The translations under genes were made by a program, and so were the position numbers. The notes under the pieces were generated by a model. That model was not told where the DNA came from and did no database searches. It saw nothing but the letters and a program-made list of their open reading frames with translations. Positions 5,709-10,417 of a stretch of DNA of 10,417 nt are shown here, piece by piece. Location: the NCBI GenBank assembly GCA_031262625.1, contig JAISHJ010000053.1:1-10417 (forward strand). Reading direction: 5' to 3'. This stretch comes from Ruminococcus sp. (GTDB taxonomy: Bacteria; Bacillota; Clostridia; Oscillospirales; Ruminococcaceae). Position 1 is the stretch's first letter. Every line of letters starts with the position of its first letter.

Positions 5709-7847
5709 ATGAATAATTTAGAAAAAGAACAGAATCCGAAAAAGGCTGACAAGAGTATATCTTCTTTGCCGCTCGATTACGAATTTCCGCTTCATGTCTT
5801 CCATGAAGGAACTAACTTTGATTTGGGCGACTTTTTCGGCGCACATAAGGGTAAAAAAGACGGAAAAAGCGGCGTATATTTCAGAGTGTGGGCTCCAAAC
5901 GCCAAGTCTGTTTCGCTTGTGGGAGACTTTAACGAATGGGACCGCGATAAGACACCGATGGCAAGGCTTGCTGATAAAAGCGTTTGGGAGATTTTCCTCC
6001 CCGATGTTCCGCAGTTTTTCCAGTATAAATACTCCATAGAAACTTCTCACAAGAGCGTTGTTAATAAAGCCGACCCGTTCGGAACGCATATGGAAACACG
6101 CCCGGGAACTGCTACGAAGTATTTCGACATATCAGAATATAAATGGACTGACAGAAACTGGTACAAAAAGAAGTCGGAAGTAAACGTTTATAAATCCCCC
6201 ATGAACATCTACGAGGCACACCTCGGTTCATGGCGGCAGTATGAAGACGGCTCGCCGTTTGACTACGTAAAATTTGCAGAAGAGATTATTCCTTACCTTA
6301 AAGAGATGGGCTATACTCACCTTGAGCTTATGCCTCTCGCGGAATATCCGTTTGACGGCTCTTGGGGCTATCAGATTATCGGCTACTACGCTCCGACATC
6401 AAGATACGGCACACCCTTTGACTTCATGAAGATGATTGACCTCTTCCATAACGCCGGAATCGGAGTTATCCTTGACTGGGTGCCCGGGCATTTTCCGAAA
6501 GATGCGGCGGGGTTATATGAATTCGACGGTTCCTGCCTTTATGAATACAGCGATCCTCTTAAAAAAGACCATCTGTCTTGGGGTACACACGTTTTCGACT
6601 TCGGCAAGCCGGAGGTTGTAAGCTTTCTTGTATCGAACGCTCTATACTGGCTCGAAAAATACCATGTTGACGGCTTAAGAGTAGACGCGGTAGCATCAAT
6701 GCTCTACCTTGACTACGACAGACGTGAGTGGAGACCTAACAAAGACGGCGGACACGAATGTTACGAAGCTATTGACTTTTTACGGAAACTCAACACAGCA
6801 GTTTTCGCCCGTAATCCCGACGTGCTTATGATTGCGGAAGAATCCACCGCATGGCCGCTTGTAACCAAACCCGTTGATGTGGGCGGTTTAGGCTTCAACT
6901 ACAAGTGGAACATGGGCTGGATGAATGACGTACTTGACTACATGAAGATGGACCCGATTTACAGAGCCGACAACCACAACAAATTAACATTCAGTTTCTT
7001 CTACAGCTTCTCCGAAAACTATATCCTCCCGATTTCGCATGATGAAGTAGTTCACGGTAAAGCTTCCCTCGTCAACAAGATGAGCGGGAACGGCTGGGTG
7101 CAAAAATATGCTTCCTATCGCGCATTTATGGCGTACATGATTGCACACCCGGGAAAGAAACTCTCCTTTATGGGTTCGGAGTTCGCACAGGTTACAGAAT
7201 GGGATGAGAAGAAGGAAATTGACTGGGCTTGCCTTGCGGATAAGAGCCATCAGGGAATAGCAGCTTTCTCGAAAGCCCTCAATAAGTTTTACCTTGAAAA
7301 TTCTCCGCTTTGGGAGCAGGACGATTCGTGGAACGGCTTCGCGTGGATTTCTCACGACGACTATATGCAGAGCGTAATTGCTTTCAGAAGAATTGACGAA
7401 AAGGGAAACGAAATTATTGCCGTATGCAACTTCGTTCCGGTAGACAGGAAAAACTATCGAATCGGCGTACCCGAAGCTTCCGCATACGAACAGGTTTTCT
7501 CAAGCGAAGACCCGAAATTCGGCGGAACAGGCTTTTATGACAACAAGAAAGTCAAAACCGAAGATTTCGCAATGCACGGTTACGAAAATTCGATAGAACT
7601 CACAATCCCCGGGCTTTCGGTAATGTTCTTCAAACCAATTAAAGCGGTAAAGAAAACAAAATCACCGGCGGTAAAGACGGAAGTTATTGAAGCGGTTGTA
7701 ATCGAAAAGGCTGCGGCTAAAAAACCGAAAGCAGAAGCTAAAAAGCCGGAAGCGGTTGAAACCGTTGTAATTGAAGAAATCGAAGTAATCGCCGAAAAGC
7801 CGAAGAAGACACGTAAGCCAAAAGCAAAAACGCAGGCGCAGTCATAA
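5709..7847 (+). CDS. glgB: 1,4-alpha-glucan branching enzyme with charged C-terminal tail
   Basis: GlgB cuts alpha-1,4 glucan chains and rejoins them by alpha-1,6 links, branching glycogen (EC 2.4.1.18). In the 712-residue protein an N-terminal CBM48 module (FRVWAPNAKSVSLVGDFNEWD, about 58-78) precedes a GH13 barrel. Signatures include YEAHLGSW, LMPLAEYPFDGSWGYQ, GLRVDAVASM with the nucleophile near Asp326, IAEEST with the acid/base near Glu377, and ISHDEVVHGK with the third carboxylate near Asp445. The C-terminal beta domain ends near residue 643 (SVMFFKPIK). The last roughly 65 residues are a Lys/Ala/Glu/Pro-rich tail with repeated VVIE and KKPKAEAKKP-like units, which is not part of the usual enzyme. 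The gene has its own promoter and heads the glycogen cluster. Its stop is 177 bases before glgC. Confidence 0.96.
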   Translation: MNNLEKEQNPKKADKSISSLPLDYEFPLHVFHEGTNFDLGDFFGAHKGKKDGKSGVYFRVWAPNAKSVSLVGDFNEWDRDKTPMARLADKSVWEIFLPDVPQFFQYKYSIETSHKSVVNKADPFGTHMETRPGTATKYFDISEYKWTDRNWYKKKSEVNVYKSPMNIYEAHLGSWRQYEDGSPFDYVKFAEEIIPYLKEMGYTHLELMPLAEYPFDGSWGYQIIGYYAPTSRYGTPFDFMKMIDLFHNAGIGVILDWVPGHFPKDAAGLYEFDGSCLYEYSDPLKKDHLSWGTHVFDFGKPEVVSFLVSNALYWLEKYHVDGLRVDAVASMLYLDYDRREWRPNKDGGHECYEAIDFLRKLNTAVFARNPDVLMIAEESTAWPLVTKPVDVGGLGFNYKWNMGWMNDVLDYMKMDPIYRADNHNKLTFSFFYSFSENYILPISHDEVVHGKASLVNKMSGNGWVQKYASYRAFMAYMIAHPGKKLSFMGSEFAQVTEWDEKKEIDWACLADKSHQGIAAFSKALNKFYLENSPLWEQDDSWNGFAWISHDDYMQSVIAFRRIDEKGNEIIAVCNFVPVDRKNYRIGVPEASAYEQVFSSEDPKFGGTGFYDNKKVKTEDFAMHGYENSIELTIPGLSVMFFKPIKAVKKTKSPAVKTEVIEAVVIEKAAAKKPKAEAKKPEAVETVVIEEIEVIAEKPKKTRKPKAKTQAQS

Positions 7848-7885
7848 CCAAACAGTAAACTAAGAAAAATATTTAACCAAACCTG

Positions 7886-7933
7886 AGAGATTAAACCTTA
7901 AAAAAGCAACAAGTAAAAGGTTTAAAAGTCTCT
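7886..7933 (+). promoter_or_regulatory. Bulged hairpin in the glgB-glgC gap
   Basis: TTAAACCTT (7891-7899) pairs with AAGGTTTAA (7917-7925), and AGAGA (7886-7890) pairs with TCTCT (7929-7933) across a 3-base bulge. The result is a 9+5-bp stem with a 17-base loop. No T-tract follows, so a simple terminator is unlikely. AGGTTT here (7918-7923) is also complementary to AAACCT at 7973-7978, so an alternative fold with the next structure is possible. Confidence 0.5.
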
Positions 7934-7937
7934 GGAA

Positions 7938-8009
7938 GGGGGTTGTTGGGGAGTAATTGCAGTAGCAATTACAAACCTCTCTTCAGAGAGGTTTCCCCCA
8001 ACGTACCCC
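7938..8009 (+). ncRNA. Possible three-way-junction RNA leader before glgC
   Basis: A closing stem GTTGGGG/CCCCAAC (7945-7951 with 7996-8002) encloses two perfect hairpins. One is GTAATTGC/GCAATTAC (7953-7960 with 7965-7972, loop AGTA). The other is AAACCTCTC/GAGAGGTTT (7973-7981 with 7986-7994, loop TTCA). Only A7952 and C7995 are left unpaired at the junction. An outer GGGG/CCCC helix (within 7938-7942, with 8006-8009) can stack below across a small internal loop. The structure ends 6 bases before the GGAGG of glgC. I match it to no known riboswitch class. It could be a cis-regulatory RNA, an RNA-processing site, or one copy of a dispersed palindromic repeat. The pairing is seen directly; the function is unknown. 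Confidence 0.5.
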
Positions 8010-8015
8010 GATAAT

Positions 8016-8020
8016 GGAGG
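8016..8020 (+). promoter_or_regulatory. glgC ribosome binding site
   Basis: GGAGG lies only 4 bases before ATG 8025, a short spacing, and 6 bases after the structured leader. Folding or protein binding there could hinder ribosome access. ATG 8025 also gives the N-terminus expected for GlgC. Confidence 0.75.
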
Positions 8021-8024
8021 GTAT

Positions 8025-9227
8025 ATGTATACAAAAAAAGAATGTGTAGCGATGCTGCTTGCCGGGGGGCAGGGGAGCAGGCTATATGCGCTGACTAAGG
8101 ACATGGCGAAACCGGCGGTGCCGTTTGGGGGAAAGTACAGGCTGATTGACTTTCCTTTGTCGAACTGTGTTAATTCGGGGATAGACACTGTGGGGGTACT
8201 TACGCAATATCAGCCGCTGGTGCTTCACGATTATCTCGGAAACGGACAGCCTTGGGATCTTGACAAGATGAACGGCGGGGTTCATGCTTTGCCGCCTTAT
8301 CAGAACATTAACGGAGCGTCGTGGTATTCGGGTTCGGCGAATGCTATCTATCAGAATATCAGTTTTATCGACAGATATAATCCTACTTATGTGGTAGTTT
8401 TATCGGGCGACCATGTTTATAAGATGGACTATAATAAGATGCTTGAATGTCATAAGGCTAAGAATGCGGACTGTACTATTCCGGTACTTGACGTGCCTCT
8501 TGAGGAAGCATCACGTTTCGGAATTATGACTGCTAACGCAGAGGGCTTTATAACGAAGTTTGAAGAGAAGCCGAAGCATCCGGAGTCTACCCTTGCTTCT
8601 ATGGGTATCTATATCTTCAACTGGGATAAACTCAAAAAGGCTCTGATTGAAAACGAAAACGACCCCGAGCAGGAGAAGGATTTCGGAAAGAATATTATTC
8701 CGAATATGCTTGCTGACGGAAACGTTATGGTTGCTTATCCTTTCGACGACTACTGGAAGGATGTAGGAACGCTTGATTCGCTTTGGGATGCGAATATGGA
8801 CCTCTTAAACCCGAATATTCCTATCGACCTTTACGACCCGAACTGGAAGATGTATTCACGTAATCCGATTATGCCGCCGCAATATATAGGCGAAGAAGCT
8901 GTAATCGAAAACTCAATGGTTACGGACGGCTGTGAAATTTTCGGCAATGTTGACTTCTCAGTAATCTTTGAAGGCGTAAAAATCGGCAAGGGCGCGAAGG
9001 TTAACTACTCGATTATCATGCCGGGAACGGTTATCGAAGACGGTGCGGACGTTGAGTACGCAATTGTCGGCGAAAATTCTGTCATCGGAAAGAACGCTAA
9101 GGTAGGCACCGACCCGACAGAATACGCTAACCGCGACGACTGGGGAATAGCAGTTGTCGGACACGGAATTACCGTGTCAGAGGGCAAGACGGTTTCGCCC
9201 AAAGCAATTATTTCGGAAAATGTCTGA
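8025..9227 (+). CDS. glgC: Glucose-1-phosphate adenylyltransferase (ADP-glucose pyrophosphorylase)
   Basis: GlgC makes ADP-glucose from ATP and glucose-1-phosphate, the committed step of bacterial glycogen synthesis. The 400-residue protein has the nucleotidyltransferase signature AGGQGSRL (13-20) and KPAVPFGGKYRLIDFPLSNC (29-48). The catalytic aspartate is in LSGDHVYKMDY (Asp129), the sugar-phosphate-binding FEEKP is at 179-183, and DYWKDVGT is at 242-249. A left-handed beta-helix of hexapeptide repeats runs from about 290 to 400. All catalytic motifs are intact, so this is the active subunit. Its TGA stop overlaps the next gene's Shine-Dalgarno, showing tight coupling to glgD. Seven GGG glycine codons fall in the first 85 codons and none in the remainder, and AGG arginine codons are likewise confined to the start. 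Confidence 0.97.
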   Translation: MYTKKECVAMLLAGGQGSRLYALTKDMAKPAVPFGGKYRLIDFPLSNCVNSGIDTVGVLTQYQPLVLHDYLGNGQPWDLDKMNGGVHALPPYQNINGASWYSGSANAIYQNISFIDRYNPTYVVVLSGDHVYKMDYNKMLECHKAKNADCTIPVLDVPLEEASRFGIMTANAEGFITKFEEKPKHPESTLASMGIYIFNWDKLKKALIENENDPEQEKDFGKNIIPNMLADGNVMVAYPFDDYWKDVGTLDSLWDANMDLLNPNIPIDLYDPNWKMYSRNPIMPPQYIGEEAVIENSMVTDGCEIFGNVDFSVIFEGVKIGKGAKVNYSIIMPGTVIEDGADVEYAIVGENSVIGKNAKVGTDPTEYANRDDWGIAVVGHGITVSEGKTVSPKAIISENV

Positions 9228-9232
9228 GGAGG
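9227..9232 (+). promoter_or_regulatory. glgD ribosome binding site overlapping the glgC stop
   Basis: AGGAGG begins on the last base of the glgC TGA (9225-9227) and precedes ATG 9243 by 10 bases. A ribosome finishing GlgC would cover this site, so the two subunits are probably made in a fixed ratio. Confidence 0.75.
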
Positions 9233-9242
9233 AAAGTAAATC

Positions 9243-10364
9243 ATGGCTGAAAAAAATGTATTAGGGCTAATATTCTCTAACCTCCATGACGAGAGCATAA
9301 ATGATCTTACAAGACGGCGCACAATGGGTTCGGTGCTTTTCGGAGGGCGTTACCGCCTTATCGACTTCCCCCTTTCCGCTATGGTTAATTCCGGCGTGGG
9401 CGAAGTGGGAGTTATAACTAAAAAAAATTACCAATCGCTTCTTGACCATCTCGGAAACGGGCGTGAATGGGATATGTCACGCAAAAACGGCGGTCTTCAT
9501 CTGCTCCCGCCTTTCTCACATAACCAAGACGGTATCTACCGCGGCAGACTTGAAGCTCTCTATGGCGTTTGGGAATTCGTAATGCGTTCAAATGCGGATT
9601 ATATCCTCCTCTCCGACTGTGATATAGTCGCAAATATGGAATACGACAAGATAATTGATGCTCATATCGCTTCCGGTGCGGATATTACCGCTGTTTACGC
9701 CAAGGGTAACGTTAAGATGGACGAATCCCACACAGCAACAGTCTTCGGCGTACGTGACGGCGGACGTATTGCGGATGTTCTCATAAGCCCCGAAATGAGC
9801 GGTGACTCCGATATTTCGCTGAATACCTATGTTATCGGGAAAGAACTTCTTAAAAATATCGTCATGGATGCCAAACCGCGTAACCTCGTTGATTTTGAGA
9901 AAGACGTGCTTCAGGCGAAGGTTTCTACACTTAAGATTATGGGCTACGAATATACTGACTACTACTCTCGCATATCTTCTATGCAAAGTTATTTTGAAGC
10001 GAATTTGTCACTTCTTAACACCGAAAACCGCCATAAACTCTTCGCAGACGGCAGACCGATATACACCAAAGTTCGCGACAACCCCCCCGCAAAGTACGGC
10101 ATTAACGCTTCCGTGAAAAATTCTTTAATAGGCGACGGCTGTATAGTAGACGGAACGGTCGAAAACTGTATTCTCTTCCGCGGCGCAAAAGTCGGCGCAG
10201 GCTCTACGCTCAAAAACTGCATTATCATGCAGGATACCATTATCGGTAAAAAATGCGGTCTCCAAAACGTAATTACCGACAAAAAGGTTATCATAACCGA
10301 CGGCAGACTCTTAACCGGCTCTGCACGCTGTCCGCTTTTCCTTGCTAAAGAATCGGAAATATAA
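9243..10364 (+). CDS. glgD: GlgD, non-catalytic ADP-glucose pyrophosphorylase subunit
   Basis: GlgD is a paralogue of GlgC found in Firmicutes; it joins GlgC in a heterotetramer and alters activity and regulation. The 373-residue protein keeps the fold and many landmarks (GGRYRLIDFPLSAMVNSG at 34-51, HLGNGREWD at 69-77, a C-terminal beta-helix from about 285). It has lost key catalytic features. The GGQGSRL loop is replaced by a sequence around FSNLHDESINDL (11-22), FEEKP is absent near 175-185, and DYWKDVGT has become DYYSRISS (239-246). An aspartate equivalent to the GlgC catalytic one survives in LSDCDIV (Asp127). It is translationally coupled to glgC. Confidence 0.95.
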   Translation: MAEKNVLGLIFSNLHDESINDLTRRRTMGSVLFGGRYRLIDFPLSAMVNSGVGEVGVITKKNYQSLLDHLGNGREWDMSRKNGGLHLLPPFSHNQDGIYRGRLEALYGVWEFVMRSNADYILLSDCDIVANMEYDKIIDAHIASGADITAVYAKGNVKMDESHTATVFGVRDGGRIADVLISPEMSGDSDISLNTYVIGKELLKNIVMDAKPRNLVDFEKDVLQAKVSTLKIMGYEYTDYYSRISSMQSYFEANLSLLNTENRHKLFADGRPIYTKVRDNPPAKYGINASVKNSLIGDGCIVDGTVENCILFRGAKVGAGSTLKNCIIMQDTIIGKKCGLQNVITDKKVIITDGRLLTGSARCPLFLAKESEI

Positions 10365-10374
10365 GCTTTACTGC

Positions 10375-10414
10375 GGGTGTATGCGGTGAATATCGGCAGA
10401 AACTGCATACGCCC
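10375..10414 (+). terminator. Stem-loop after glgD, possible terminator cut by the window edge
   Basis: GGGTGTATGCGGT (10375-10387) can pair with ACTGCATACGCCC (10402-10414) in a 13-bp stem with two G-T wobbles and a 14-base loop, 10 bases after the glgD stop. The window ends 3 bases later, so a T-tract cannot be seen. It could be an intrinsic terminator or an intercistronic stem before a further gene such as glgA. Confidence 0.45.
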
Positions 10415-10417
10415 CAT

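Noticed and set aside
7886..7933. Intrinsic terminator for glgB
   Set aside because: The hairpin has an AT-rich stem and is followed by GGAAGGGGG rather than a T-tract.
9989..10417. Minus-strand open frame at the right edge
   Set aside because: Most of it is antisense to glgD, with no recognisable domain; it is open only because of the other strand's codon use.

Overview
The window looks like chromosomal DNA of an anaerobic, spore-forming Firmicute, probably a clostridial gut or rumen lineage (Oscillospiraceae/Ruminococcaceae-like). The basis is a full-length spoIIE (endospore formation), an anaerobic ribonucleotide-reductase activase (nrdG), a glgC/glgD pair (the two-subunit ADP-glucose pyrophosphorylase arrangement of Firmicutes), GGAGG-type ribosome binding sites and AT-leaning third codon positions. 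The lineage is inferred. All seven confident long genes and one small gene lie on the plus strand. No tRNA, rRNA, CRISPR array, transposase or phage gene was seen.

Layout. (1) 1-1472: a C-rich leader with hairpin potential, then a two-gene unit of an 83-residue single-span membrane protein and a prohibitin-like SPFH/Band 7 protein, followed by a second C-rich spacer. (2) 1473-3137: an FkbM-type methyltransferase with an asparagine-rich insertion, almost abutting nrdG (3-base gap). (3) 3138-5525: spoIIE behind a promoter whose -35 and -10 hexamers are both perfect but lie 21 bp apart. That unusual geometry matches the Spo0A-activated sigma-A promoters of sporulation genes, and a near-consensus 0A box overlaps the -35. 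(4) 5526-10364: glycogen (granulose) synthesis genes glgB, glgC and glgD. glgB has its own extended -10 promoter with an operator-like inverted repeat. The 177-base glgB-glgC gap can fold into a hairpin followed by a compact three-way junction ending just before the glgC ribosome binding site. glgC and glgD are tightly coupled.

How the genes work together. GlgC with GlgD makes ADP-glucose and GlgB adds alpha-1,6 branches. The synthase (glgA) is not in the window and may lie just downstream. SpoIIE dephosphorylates SpoIIAA and so controls forespore sigma-F. Clostridia commonly store granulose before sporulating, so placing spoIIE beside glg genes is suggestive, although the two have separate promoters. 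The SPFH pair and the FkbM enzyme have no evident link to glycogen.

The best candidates for something undescribed are the structured RNA or repeat before glgC, the small CxxC membrane protein paired with the SPFH protein, the asparagine-rich insertion in the FkbM protein, and the Lys/Ala/Glu tail on GlgB.
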